Below, piece after piece: positions 44,069 to 56,600 of a DNA stretch of 64,000 nucleotides. The notes beneath the pieces are model-generated. The model worked only from the letters and a program-made list of their open reading frames with translations, was not told where the DNA came from and did no database searches. The stretch's first letter is position 1. Each line of letters opens with the position of its first letter. Source of the stretch: Blakeslea trispora (lineage: Eukaryota; Mucoromycota; Mucoromycetes; Mucorales; Choanephoraceae); the NCBI GenBank assembly GCA_025331445.1, contig JAIWNE010000015.1, positions 248,001 through 312,000 on the forward strand, read 5' to 3'. Both the position numbers and the translations under genes were made by a program.

Positions 44069-44200
44069 AAAGAGAGACAAATTTCCTGCTTTTTGATTTC
44101 GTAGTAGTCTATTCTTCCCCTCTTTTTTTTTTTAATGCCTCAGATACAATAAACTTTTTGATTTTTTTTTCATATTTTTTTTTCCTTGTAAAAGAGAGTC

Positions 44201-46025
44201 ATGGCAAGCAAAAAGAAACAACAGGCAAAAAAGCAAAAAACCCTACTGAGCTTTTTTGCAGTAAAGGACGCAAAAGAACCTTTAAAGCCTGCTGCTGTTC
44301 CTGATAAAGTGTTTTATGAAGCAGAGTCTCCATCAAGCAATCCAGCAAAGTAAAGATCTCGAAACATGACTAGAGATCAGACTTCTAACTGTCTCTTTCT
44401 GAAGAAAGCAAGAAGAAGAGGAAGCTGTACATATAAGCTCAAGTGAAGAAGCAGATATTCCAACAAGTAGTATAAAGAGACGAGCAAGAAAGCGTATTAT
44501 TCAAAGCGACAAAGAAACCGACGAAGAGGATGTTTTGCATAGTAGTCGAAAGAGAAAGCTAAAGAGACGCATCATTGACAGTGACGAAGACGATGAAACA
44601 CTTGAGCTTGTGAAACCAAGCGGTATCAGCCCAGAGAAGCATCAAATTCAAGGATTGTCCTCAAGTGATATTGAAGATGATTTAGAATTTCTTGACAAGT
44701 CAGGTAATTGACACACACACCTGAATGTATATGTCTATAGGCTGATATATAGATTTATATTTAGATATATTGAAAGAGAGGACACGTGGCAGACAAGTGT
44801 CACAGTACTCTGAGGCACTGAACAGATTAAAAGGTCAAGTCAGTCTGAGATGTCAATGAAAAGAGAGAATTGCTGACTTCTAATTAGATCGCAAATCAAG
44901 ACTTGCACAGTACGATAGAGGACAAAAAGGTCCAATTGAGGAATTCGCAATAAACAGTAGCGAGGAAGAAAGCGAAGAGGAAAGCGAGGAAGAAAGCGAG
45001 GAGGAAAGCGAGGAGGAAAGTGATGAAGAAGAAGAGGAGAGCGAAGATGACTTTGTAGTAGATGATGATGTTATTGATGGCTTCAAAGTAGTAAATACAA
45101 AAGCCATGATGGAACTTCCACGTAAATTACACAACCCAAAGTGATGGCGGAATCAAGTGATGAAACCGACTGACTCTATTGTATTTAGCGGAGTTCAGCA
45201 AGAACAGAGTGTTGTCTTTTAAGAGGCAGCTCGTGGCTTATATTGAATACCTAGTGGAGTTAGTAATGAACCCTGTTTTCGATCCTAGTAAGTATAGAGA
45301 ACGGAGAGACAACGGATGCACCGGGGAAGAATTATTACTAAATGGGAACACGCATCAAACAGCAAGCACGGCTAAATACCGTCTAGCAAAAGAAGCTGTA
45401 ACAAGAAGAATACAAGGCTATAGAGATTCTATGGTTACAAGTGATGTGTGGCTTTCCTCATTTAAGGTAATCTTATTGTTTCAAACAATAAACAACACAT
45501 GATTAAAGAAACAAAGGGGAAACTTTTTTTTTATATCAGGAAGCATTGGATAAATATCCAAAATGGGAGGAAATCAAAGAACCGATTTATGATATCGATA
45601 TCAAGTGTGAAGCATGCAGAACAAACAAACCAGCCAGCATGAAGATTGTCTTGAGTGGCATGGATGGTCAGGGCGATCAAGAGATCTTTTATCTTGGAAG
45701 CGAATGCTGCAGAAAGGGTGAAATGTATCATCATTTCAAGCACTTTGCGTCACACATGTTTTTGAAAGTGAGCACTATCGTAAATGACATACGCGAATAC
45801 CGCGGATTGCAGGATTCATCTACCATTTTCACCCAAATGCTTCAAGAAGGTTACATTAGAAGGGTAAGCCCATGTGTCTCTTTTTGTACATCTATCCTAA
45901 CTTGAAATACATAGTTAACTAAGGAGGTTCGAAAATCATTCAATACAACTATTCGAATCTATAATCTGAAGGGCCATCGAACAAGGATTGAAGATAGCAG
46001 TAGTAGTAGTGAAGAGGAATGGTGA
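44201..46025 (+). CDS. PIP-box protein with DUF4211-like C-terminal domain
   Basis: Exons 44201-44349, 44405-44703, 44765-44833, 44888-45121, 45189-45466, 45540-45863, 45915-46025; 487 aa. Residues 12-19 (QKTLLSFF) form a canonical PCNA-interacting PIP box. Two basic/acidic stretches of the form RRIIDSDEDDE follow, then a Ser/Glu tandem tract (44950-45030) and a folded C-terminal part with two CxxC-like pairs (KCEACRTNK and SECCRKGEMYHHFKHF), matching what I recall as DUF4211 in fungal nuclear proteins. Likely a DNA-replication or repair-linked nuclear factor; inferred from the PIP box only. Intron 3 uses a weak donor (GTCAAG). Reading through instead would hit a stop within nine codons. Confidence 0.78.
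44950..45030 (+). repeat. In-frame Ser/Glu-coding minisatellite
   Basis: Tandem copies of a 12-nt unit close to AGCGAGGARGAA, coding SEEE, occur about six times inside exon 4 of the PIP-box gene. Copy number may vary between strains. Confidence 0.8.
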
Positions 46026-46354
46026 TAAAGTAAAAAGTCAGATAGTGATGAAACACATATAATTTATTTTCAAGTTAACAATTAAGGTAGCATAAGTTCA
46101 TATTTGGTAATCTTCTATTTTTGTGTTCCCTCTCTTTTTGTTTCTTTCTGTCTCTCTCTCTCTCTCTTTCTTTCTTTCTGTTCCCTTTAAGGCTACACCT
46201 GATCTCAGCTATTTTATAAATTGTAAATATATACTCGCATATACTTTGAATTCTTACTTTTTTTTTCATATATTTATATTCCTTTTCTCCTTTTTTTTCT
46301 TCTTTCTCTTTTTTTTTTCTTTTCTTTTTTGTATATTACATTCAAATATCTTAA

Positions 46355-49300
46355 ATGGGGGCAAAACCCAGTAAACAAAGCAATGATTATTCTCAATCGC
46401 CCCAAACGAATGATTTACCTCGTAAGAAGAAACGCAACTTCAGAGCAGCCCTAAGTAGAAAGAAAAAAGTAAATGTACCTTCATCGCCACTATCGCCCAT
46501 TGCCGTCATACCAGCAGCTCCAACAATAACAATAAATAATCACCCAACTCCGCCGCCTTGTGCAACAGCTACATATGAAGAGTCCACCAATTCAAACAAT
46601 GGAAAAAAACCACTTTCTAATCAAAGCACCATAAGCACAATAAGCCACCACAGTAATCATGCTTCACCTTATGATTCTTCTCAATCCAAAAAATCAAAGA
46701 GATCGAGGATACTATCGGGAACAAGTAACAATAGCAACACAGCACTTAAGCATCTTTCCATTATCAGTAACAACACAATAGCTAGTTCAGATTATGTCGG
46801 CTTCTATTCAGATAAAAGTAATATCAGCAGCACTGCTTGGACAACACTTTTGAGTGATCCATTCTCACAAATCGAAGCAAGTGCATCTGCTTTTACTGAA
46901 ATCACAGATCATTCAACTATTTCCAGAAAATCACTTTATGCTATAGCTGGACCATCTACTTCGCCACCCTCTTACTATCATACCAAAATCAACAACACAA
47001 GTACTACAACTACCAATACTACGCATAACAACACTGGACTAACACCTGTATTGACCCAAGATATCCTCTCACAACTTGAACAGCATCCTAACCAATCGCA
47101 TCGCATCATACAAGAATCATACCAACATGCACAACAACAAAATGACCCCTTTGACTGGACACAATTCTATCATGCCATTCATCAATATAACACTTTTGCC
47201 AATGGCTCCAATAAGAGCATTGCGATTGTCTATCTGGCCAAGTGCCTAATATTTGGTCTTGGTGTAAATCAGGATATTGAACGCGGTTTCAATTTACTGC
47301 GTTCACATCCATCATGTGAGACAAGCTATGCACTTGGTCGTTGTTATCTTGATGGCGTTCCTTCTTCAGATAACAAAAGGATCGATAAAATAGCTGCGTT
47401 TGAGTGCTTCAAGGTGGCAAGCGAATATACACCTACTAATGAATCTATCTTGACTACAGTTGCAGAGGCACAATGTGTCTTGGCTCGTATGCTTTTTCAA
47501 GGTGAAGAGGTGACTCAGAACACTGAAGAAGCCCTCAGATACCTTATGATGAGCGCCGATAACAACAACATGTAAATTCTCTTTTATTCTTCTTGATATT
47601 CATAGTGGCAGATATTAAATGCTTTTATTGTTATTTAGGTACGCACAATTCTTGGTTGGTGTTCATTATGAAAGAGGAATTGATGTGTCACAGGACTTGG
47701 AAAAAGCAAAACACTATTATGGAAAGAGTGCAGAAGGGGGCTTTCCTGATGCGCAAGCTGCATTGGGAAGTAGACTGGTATCCGAGGAAAATTACACAGA
47801 AGGAATCGAATGGCTTGAAAGAGCAGTACAGGTGGTGAGTTGAATTATATTGTTCTCGATTCACATTTGAACTAACAAGTCTTTTCATTGTATTGTTTTA
47901 AAAAGGGAAACTCTCGTGCCCATGTTCAGCTCGGTATATTGTATGATAAAGGCGAAGGTGTTGAACAGAATAATGATATGGCACTGCTTCATTATAAAGC
48001 AGCGGTTGAAAACAACAATCATGCAGCTCAATATATACTCGGTCTCGTTTATTATTTTGGCCGACTTGGAAGACAAAAAAACCACAAAGAAGCCATTCGC
48101 CTCATTAAGCAATCTGCTACAGCAGGCTTACCTTATGCACAGCGTGTACTTGGTCAGCTTTATCAACAAGGAAGTATTGTGTCGTCACAAGACGTGACAT
48201 CCAATGTAGACTCTCGGCTTCGTACTAGGAGAAATGAACGCGACGCTATTCGTTGGTATAAACGTGCAGCCTCTGGCAAAGATGTAGCAGCCATGGCAAT
48301 CCTTGGTAAATGCCATGAACAAGGAGCAGGCGTTGAGATGGATTTAGAGAAGGCACTCGCTTTCTACACAAAAGCAGCTGAAGCTGATAGTCCATATGTA
48401 TATAACATTCTAATCGACCAAGCTATTTTACTACAAAAAATGGCTCGCCATACTGAGGCCTTTGATCTGTATTCTAAAGTCCTGAAAGCTAAAAACTCGG
48501 AAAAGCATAGACAACCAATTCAAGTGGCCCGATTATCTGTAGCAAGATATCATTTATGCCGCGACATAGAAGGGGTGCCTTATGATCCGTTATTGGCACA
48601 TAGAATGCTTCTTGATTTGATAGAAGAAACCAATGATTCACAAGCTCACTACTGGTTAGGATCGATTTACGATGAAGGTATTCCTGGTGTTTTTGAGATT
48701 GACCGTCAAAAAGCGTTTCGTCACTTTACAATTGCTGCAGAAGGCGGTGATAGTGATGCTACTTTTTTGGTAATGTTATGCATTCATATTTTGATTATTA
48801 GACCAAAGGCATTAACCTCCTTTGTGAAACATAATTTAAGGTTGCTTATATGATGTCCAATCATATAATACCCTCCAAAGGTCCAGTAGATGCATTTCCT
48901 TGGTACCAAAAAGCTGCAGTCAGTGGACACCCCATGTCAATGCATTCCTTGGGTCTGTGCTTCTATAAGGGAATTGGTCAACCAGATAACAAGCCAGAGA
49001 TAGATGTTGCATTAGAATGGTTTGAAAAAGCTGCTCGATCTGGTGTTGCACAATCGATATCCTATATGGCCCGCATATATCTTCAGCTAATGATGTCTCA
49101 TGTGAACGTTCCGGAACAAAGTCAACAATACTTGGCTAAAGCTGTACAATGTCTTAGAAAAGCTACAGAAAATGACGATACATATGCTCAACGCGAGCTT
49201 GGAAAGATCTACTTGGCAGGTCAAGGTTTACCAGTCGATCATTCAATAGCTGTTGACTTGCTTAGCAAAGCTGCATCTAAAAACGATGCTGAAGCGATTA

Positions 49301-52164
49301 CTTTCTTAGGCGACTGCTATCACAAAGGCACTGGAATAGAAAAAGATTTAGAAAAAGCCATAGAGTGTTATCTACATGCTGCAAACCTAGGTTATCCATA
49401 GTAAGTGCTTCTTTATATAATTTTTGTTATAACAAGTTCAAGGAAAAGAAAAAAGGGAGAGAAAAAAGCCCATATGAATGCAAAGCATGTCAGCTAAACA
49501 CTCTTTTTTCTGATTTTTTTTTCTGTAGTGCTTTCTCTGCTGCCGCTGAATTACATTATGAAGTGGGTAACATGGAACTCGCGTTTGATTATTATCTACT
49601 TGCTTCGAAACAATCAAAAATTGCACATAACAATATAGGCAAGACAGCTCGTATGATGGTGGCTAGATTATCACTTGGCTATATCCCACCCGCACAGACA
49701 AATCCTGCACTTCTTCAGGCGCTCTTGACTTCTGGAAAAACAATGTCTGAAGAAAGCGCGTTTGATATGTTGTTGGACTTGGCAACCAAAGAAAACTTTC
49801 CTCAAGCATACCAGCCATTAGGTTGCTGCTTCCTTCATGGCAAGGGCACTTCACCAGATCCTCAGCAAGCAGTTACATGGTTCAAAAAATCAGCGGAAGA
49901 ACTGAATGACAGTATTGCCTATTTCAATCTAGCTGATATTTTTGGCAGTGGACTTGTCTGTGGTATTCCTGTAGACATCTCGTTGGCATTGGCATATCTG
50001 AGAAAGAGTGCTGACTTGGGATATACTGAAGCACAATTTCGTATGGGTATCGTTCATCTACAAGGAGAATATGGCGTACGAATAGATGAACGGGCCGCAG
50101 CAAACTTCTTTAGACTTTCAGCCTCTAAATCGCACGCAGAAAGTGTGTGGATGTTATCGCGAATGTCAGGCATGATTGGTCAGCATGAGCTAGAAGTACA
50201 ATACCAAAGACAAGCTGCATCCCTTGGCCATGTGCTTTCTATGCGAGTGCTTGGTCAACGATTCTTAAAGCAGTTGGACGCGCCTTTTTTAAATCATGTT
50301 ATGCAGCAGCAATATTTGGACGAAGCACTTAAATACCTGCATATGGCTGGGGATTTAGGTGATACGCAGTCTCTTATTCTTCTTGGCAAATCGTACAACA
50401 ACTGCCTAAAAACAAAGATCAAATTTTCTATTGCACACCATTTGCCTACTCCCAGCGATGACGAAGAAGGTGAATCTAGATTCCAATGCGAAGAAGATGA
50501 GAAGAGCTTGGCTATCCAATGCTTTGAAAAGGCTTCTCAATTAGGTAGTGTTGATGCTACTGTGTATGCCGCAGAATCATGGTACGAGCAAAAACAATTT
50601 GCAGTTGCCCTGGAATACTTTAAGAAAGCAGCTAGTCAGGGCAGTGTTCTCGCACGTTTCTTTTGTGCACGCTACTATATTGAAGGTTTCGGTGGTAGCC
50701 CGCTCAACCCAGAAAAGGGATTTCAGGTGCGTTACAAAAACGATTACATCTTTTTGGAGAGTCAAATATTAACAACATCATTCATAGGAATTACTCATTT
50801 GTGCAAACGAGTTGAATTGTATTCATGCCTACAATGCCATAGGTCAGTGCTACGAAAATGGAATTGGTATTGCAAGAAACGACCAACTGGCTTTTGAGTG
50901 GTACATTCGTGCAGCGGAAGCTACTCATGATGCAGAAGCTTACTACCGTATTGCTATCATGTATGCCCAAGAACGAATCTCAACACACAATCATCATCAC
51001 TTGGAAGCTTGCAAGTACTTTGATTTGGCCATCAACATTACTCCAGAGAATCATGGAAAATCATGCTATCAATTAGGACTCTACTATCTTCATGGTATCC
51101 AAGAAGAGGACAGATACGTACTTCCACCTGACTCTTGCTTAGCCATCGAGTATCTTCGTACTGCAGCTGACCTTGATATTCAGGAGGCCATGTTTCAGTT
51201 GGGTATGCTTTTCTTGAGCGAGGAATACTCAGTCGAGGAGCAAGAAGAAGCCATTTCGTTATTGCAGCGTGCTGCCGATTTAGGTTTGAGAGACGCACAA
51301 TTCGAACTTGGCTTACTCTATCATCGAGGCAGAGAAGCTGTTTTGTCAGAAAACGATCAACGTCATGATGACAGTCAGAATGAGACAAAAGAGGATGACG
51401 AGGAGTGTGTTCTACTTCTTCAAGATTTTGAAAAAGCCTATGATCTTTTCTGTAGATCTGCAGCACAAAAGCACCCTGCTGCCACTTATTATTTAGGACT
51501 TTACCATCAACATGGTATTTTTGTGGCTCCTGATCTTGCTATCGCATTAGAACAATACGAATCTGCAGTCAACCTTTTTGAGCTGTATGAGTCTACATCT
51601 AATCGTTGGCAAGCTGAATTTAATTTGGCCAGTATCCTTCACCAAGACTTACAAAGCAGAACTCGTGCTTACGATCTCTTTCAAGCTTCAAACTTCCATG
51701 CACCCTTACAGTACAAATTCTTACCTCAAATCATGATTGCTCGATATCACCTTTATGGTTGGGGCAATGTGAGCATACAGTCGAAAGATGCGATGGCTGC
51801 ATTGATCCAATTTTCTCAAGACGAAAAAGTTGGCTACCGTGTCTACCTTGATTTAGCTCAATGCTTTGAGCATGGAATTAGCGTAGAAAAAGACTTGGTT
51901 CAAGCCTTTCATTGGTATGGCGAGATTATCAGTAAATCTCATATAGCAGAACAACAACAAGAACTGACATTCTTGGATGAAGAGTTTGAAGAACAAGAAG
52001 CTATTGCCATGTTCAAGCTTGCCGAATTCTATCGCAAGGGTGTAGTTGTTCAGAAAGACATCTCCAAGGCGGACCATCTGTATAGACTCGCTGCACAAAA
52101 AGGCTCTTCTTCAGCACAGGAATATCTTTCTATTATGCTTCAGGAAACAACCTTATCTAACTAA
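46355..52164 (+). CDS. Giant SEL1-repeat scaffold protein, N-myristoylation motif
   Basis: Exons 46355-47571, 47639-47834, 47906-48769, 48841-49400, 49529-50726, 50788-52164; 1803 aa, all phases consistent. The start MGAKPSKQ fits an N-myristoylation signal (Gly2, Ser6), followed by basic KKKRNFRAALSRKKK; together these suggest membrane attachment. A Ser/Thr/Asn-rich disordered region extends to ~residue 250. The remaining ~1500 residues are SEL1-like repeats, for example FLVGVHYERGIDVSQDLEKA, VQLGILYDKGEGVEQNNDMA and MYAQERI; many have the A-x-x-x-LG-x-x-Y-x-x-G pattern. SEL1 scaffolds assemble membrane-associated complexes; the partner here is unknown. Exon 6 was started at 50788 because it restores the repeat AYNAIGQCYENGIG. 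Confidence 0.85.
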
Positions 52165-52619
52165 CCTTATTTATTTGTTTATTTCTTTCTAACTATTCTA
52201 CCAGTAATTCATATCTATTTATCTTTGTAAATACCATTTTATACATATCTACCTATGCTCAGTAATGGACACAAAAAAAATATGCGATGATTTTACAATA
52301 TTCGTATATTCTCTCTGTATTAAACTCAATAAAAAGTCTCGAAAATACGCCATTGCCTTTCTCTGAATCCTTTTCCTTTGCTAACAATTTAGTCGTTTTT
52401 TTTTCGAAACAATCTGTTTTGCTAGCCAGCTGTTTTCTAGAAGCTCTTCACTATTATCGATGGTTTGTTTTATTGTATACAAACAGGTACTACACCTAAA
52501 GAATGAGAGTGTGTTAGATTAAAGCATTGCCTTTTTTTTTAATCTTGTCCTATCATAATATCGACTTCCACTTCACTTGAAAGTGCATCTTACTTGAAAA
52601 AAAAAAGAAGGCCTAGCCG
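52165..52619. other. Intergenic region between SEL1 gene and SNIP1-like gene
   Basis: 455 bp between convergent stops. AT-rich, with T-rich and CTTTTCC-type tracts. It probably holds both 3' UTRs; no gene is seen. Confidence 0.4.
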
Positions 52620-53538
52620 TTATTCGGAATGCAAGAGAACATATTCTCTAGTGCTGTTACCAAACTTGAGAACATCTTTAGCTCTCAATTCAACAAAGCG
52701 AGTAGCAGGAATCTGATCCCCATTAAGAAAAGTGCCATTTGTTGCTTCCAGATCAATAATAAATGGCCTTTCATAATTGAAAATCAGAATGTAGTAAATA
52801 AAAGGACAGAGAGAAGATAAAAAAAAGAGACTTACTTTACAACCTTTATTGGCTTTCCATCTTGTTGCTTTTCGGCAACTTCTCTGTACTGTAGAGCAGC
52901 ATGCTGTTTCGAACAAGAAGGATGATCTACTGGAATATCCACTACCTATTGGTGAAGGTAAGTCAAAAAAGCATTGTTTTGACAGCTTTCGCAGAGTCAA
53001 ATTACCGTTCTATCACGTCCAATAAGATATGAGCTCTGTCTATGAATATGCAATAAATCTATTGTATAAAGCAAAATTAATGGTAAGCAAAAGGATATCT
53101 ATATTATGTCATACCTATCTGCTCGTTGCCTTTGAAGACATAGAGCCTCCATTTCTGGCTTGGCTTTGCAGCTTCAGGAGGTTCATTGTATTTCAATTCA
53201 ACACCTTTGACTGTGTTTGTTTCTGCTGCAAGTTTTCCGGAAAGTGCAAAGTTGGGTGCTTCTTTTGGCGCTGGCTCTTCTTCTTCTTCTCTCTGTCTAT
53301 CTTCTGGTCTACCCCATTCAAATCTTCTACCTCCTCTTTCTCCTCTTTGCTTGTTGTCGTCGCCTTGCTCATTATGCTTGCGTCTAGGAGAACGAGATCT
53401 TCTTCGATTTGAACGATCGTCGAATTCAGGTCTTCTTCGAGGCGATCTTGATCTTCTCTGCCTGTATGAAGGCGAGCGAGAACGAGAGCGAGAGTGAGAC
53501 CTGTTGCGGGTTCTGCTTTGACGTGGTGGTGAACTCAT
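52620..53538 (-). CDS. FHA-domain splicing/retention factor, SNIP1/Pml1-like
   Basis: Minus-strand exons 53538-53115, 53058-53006, 52945-52836, 52767-52620; 244 aa. The N-terminus is an Arg/Ser (RS) region (RSHSRSRSRSPSYRQRRSRS). The C-terminal half is an FHA domain with YLIGRDRTVVDIPVDHPSCS, KQHAALQYREV, and LEATNGTFLNGDQI, the G-R, S-x-x-H and N-G-T residues of a phosphothreonine-binding site. This layout is that of SNIP1 and yeast Pml1, part of the RES complex that aids splicing and retains unspliced pre-mRNA in the nucleus. It also resembles other RS-FHA proteins, so the name is provisional. Exon 2 is only 53 bp. Confidence 0.9.
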
Positions 53539-54590
53539 AAAAGAAAATAATACTCCAGAATGAAGCAGTCGCCTGTTTTTTTTTATTTAATTATTTAATT
53601 CAAAGGAAATTTTGAAGTGAGCTAAATTTGTCTTTTCATGTAGTTAAGAGCCCTTTGAACAAGTGGATAGCATGAAGGTAATGTGTAACATAACGCAAGA
53701 AAACTAACGATTTGAATAGTATTGCTTGGTAGCTACAAGTAGTTATTCAAGGCTGGATTCAAAAAGCAGGAAGCCGTACACAGGCTTGTTACATGGACCA
53801 AAATCGAGTTTTGCAAATGCTGAAGGTTGAAGCTATATCTATGGTTATAGTCTGAGACATTGGGCTAGTTGTTGTTGGCGAATTAATTGTATTTGACTAT
53901 TGAAGCTGACAGGACCAACTAATCATACAAATTGAGTATATCATGCTCTTACAAGCTATCCCATAATGTCTCGAAGTGATGGAGTGTATTTGAAGTCAAG
54001 ACAAAATGCTTACAATAAACTGCTTTCTCAATGCTATGACAGAATACAACAAGGGTTGCATACTCTTAAGAGAAGGAAGCATTGGCAAAAAGAAAAAAGA
54101 AAAGATGCCTCCTCTTTATTAGGCTTTCTATAGCATCAAATACTAGAACTCATCTAATTGAGCAAGCTGAAGCACCAAGTTTATATGCAGGTAAAATCAG
54201 TAGACATTTTCCCATTTTAACAAATCTTCATTCAGGACACCTAGCCTGTGGTTCTTAAATATAGGGGTTGATATATGAGATATGAGAATGATTGTCAAAG
54301 TACACTGACCAAGATGTTTGGTAAAGTGATATAAGATGGGTAGTTATTATGAAGAAGAAAAAGCGTTGAATTGAGAAAATAATGGGTCAATGAGTTTTAT
54401 ACAACTTGAATGTTGTAACATGACACTGATCACAACAAAATATCTGCCCTCCCTCCTGGAGCTGGAATTGTATAAAGCAAGTCACAAAGATGTAATTAAG
54501 GGGGGGGGAGGTCATTTTTCAAAAAAAAAAGTCTAAACGCGAATAAATTTCTTTTTATTTGACATCACCTGTCTTGTAAAAAAAAAAGTA
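53539..54590. other. Intergenic region
   Basis: About 1.05 kb. AT-rich, with a G(8) run near 54503 followed by an A-rich tract. The first ~150 bp form the SNIP1-like promoter. No frame is supported as a gene. Confidence 0.4.
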
Positions 54591-56600
54591 ATGAAGGTAA
54601 AATGCCTTTATGTTGAGCTATCATGTGTGTCAAAGGCTAACTATATCAACATTTAGAAAAACTATCCTGTGCTGAAGGAGAAAAACATCTGGTATGAAGT
54701 CACTGCATTTCATGCATACGCTCATACCATGAACTACAACCCAGAAATTGAGTATACTGATGACGAGAGGTTCTGGCCCTATTTGAACGGTTTCGTTTCC
54801 ATGACACGTAGTATGTCCAGTAGAAACCGCCTCTTGGCAATCACAGACTCGGTAGAACACTTCACCTACCAAAAAATGCTCGAGTTGCGTAAGCTATTCA
54901 TTATTGAACTTGTCATGTGCCTTTCTTCTCATCATCTGTTTGTAGCCGAGCAAATTTATAAAAAAAAAAGAAAACACAAAAAAAAAATATCAAAATTTAT
55001 CAAACAAAAATCATCCAAAAAAAACACTACCATTCAAGAAATTGAAGGGAAATGGCAGACCAACAAAACGTTGCTGTCATTGTCATTAAGTGAACGATAC
55101 TTCAAATCGTTGTATAAAGAAACCAAAAAAAAATATTTTAAAAAAAGAAGAATACCAATACCTGGTAAATCAAAAGAAAATGCAATACCTAAAAAAAATG
55201 TAAGTCAATAGTACATCAAAGCTTGTTTCGATTATCTGATTTCGTTTTGTAGAGAAAAACCTGACAAATTTGTCAAAAAACATGAAAAAAAAATACAAGG
55301 CTTCTTCAGCACTTTCCGCTTGACAGAAGTCGAAGTGGCATCTCCGTATGACCACTTGTTACAAAAAACAATCAACTCTGAAGTCACTGATTTCTTAATC
55401 ATACTTGTCAAAAATTTTGTGTTTGCTCTCGCACTTAAAGAGAAGCAGCTCACCGGCAACGGTAAAATTGGTAAGTTCATTCACCTTCATGTGATTCAGT
55501 TCAATAACACCATTGATGGTAAATGTAGGTTCCAAGAAAGCCGCAAGGCTCATTCTTGCAATCAAAAATATCACTACCAATGCCAAAATGGTCATTGAGT
55601 TCCTCAATGAACATTTGTTAGAAAATTGTTGTAAGTTGATATGTAATGACTAGAAAAAGAAAAAGAAAACTAACTGTTATATGAATATATCTTTAGCTAA
55701 AGAAGAACAAAAAAAACATTGTATTGATAGTCTGCAAGCAGCTATCAATAAATTCTCAAAGCAAGAGGCTTTGATGTTGTCCGAAGATGTTTTAGACTGG
55801 CACAGTCTATGCCGACTAGAAGAGGAAGCCATGCTGCTCGAGGTAAAGGATTGATGTTAATGTAATATCTTTTCAATCAAAAAGCTGAACTCTCGCTTTA
55901 GGAAGAAGACAAGCGGTTCGTCCGCAACCTCGTTAAAAAACTTGTTTTCAGAAGCTATGCAGTAAAAAGAAAAAAAAACTATAAAAAGGAATGTCCATTT
56001 GACTTACGATTAATAAGTTTGCAAAAAAAGAAAAAAATCGAAATGCATTTTTTTTCTTTTTTCTTTTTGTTTATTGTTTATCGGCAATGGGACAAATACC
56101 AGGTACGCAGAGAGCTGCTATATAAAACAAGGCAGACATCTGAATGTAGCAGTTGTGGAAGATGCTGTACTTTCTATAACAGTTTGACTTTAGAAAAGGC
56201 TTTTCTTGAATTCCTCTTGATCATGAATTCAACAAATCTGGTCAATGAATTCGATGAGTTGAAAGAAGGAAACTCCCAGGTTTGTTTATCGAAGAACTTT
56301 ACCTTAAACATTTCCGTCAGTGAAAGGAAAGAAAAGCCTGAATAATATGTGCATTCTAGAGTATACTCAACTCATCCATCTGGAGTGCATTGCTATACTG
56401 TTGGTAAACTCCAAACAACAAGCAACAGATCGTCATTGCATTAAATAGACAATTTGAGCTACTCAACCAAGTTTATCAGTGAGCTAAAAGAAATTTCAGA
56501 TTTCCTAAAGCAACTTCAAGTTGCAGAAAACACTACGTTTGCTTGCTACAAACTCCAACGACAAACTTACTTGTCATTCTATATGTTGCTTTTACATTAA
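54591..56600 (+). CDS. Unrecognised Lys-rich multi-exon gene or pseudogene
   Basis: A chain of coding-like exons with good splice sites but no domain I recognise. Segments: 54657-55199 (KNYPVLKEKNIWYEVTAFHA...), with an optional in-phase 63-bp intron near 54890-54952; ~55253-55470 (EKPDKFVKKHEKKIQGFFST...); 55528-55631 (KKAARLILAIKNITTNAKMV...); 55698-55842 (KEEQKKHCIDSLQAAINKFS...); 55903 onward (EEDKRFVRNLVKKLVFRSYA...); and an end piece to a TAA at 56598-56600 (KFISELKEISDFLKQLQVAE...). An initial ATG-AAG exon at 54591 is possible. Long A runs encode Lys clusters. The phase between 55199 and 55253 does not match: both acceptors read into stops. This suggests an indel in an A run, either a sequencing error or decay. 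Exon limits are approximate. Confidence 0.4.

Noticed and set aside
44880..45134. Ser-rich minus-strand frame
   Set aside because: Antisense of the SEEE minisatellite in the PIP-box gene.
53186..53497. Ser/Leu-rich plus-strand frame
   Set aside because: Antisense of the RS region of the SNIP1-like gene.
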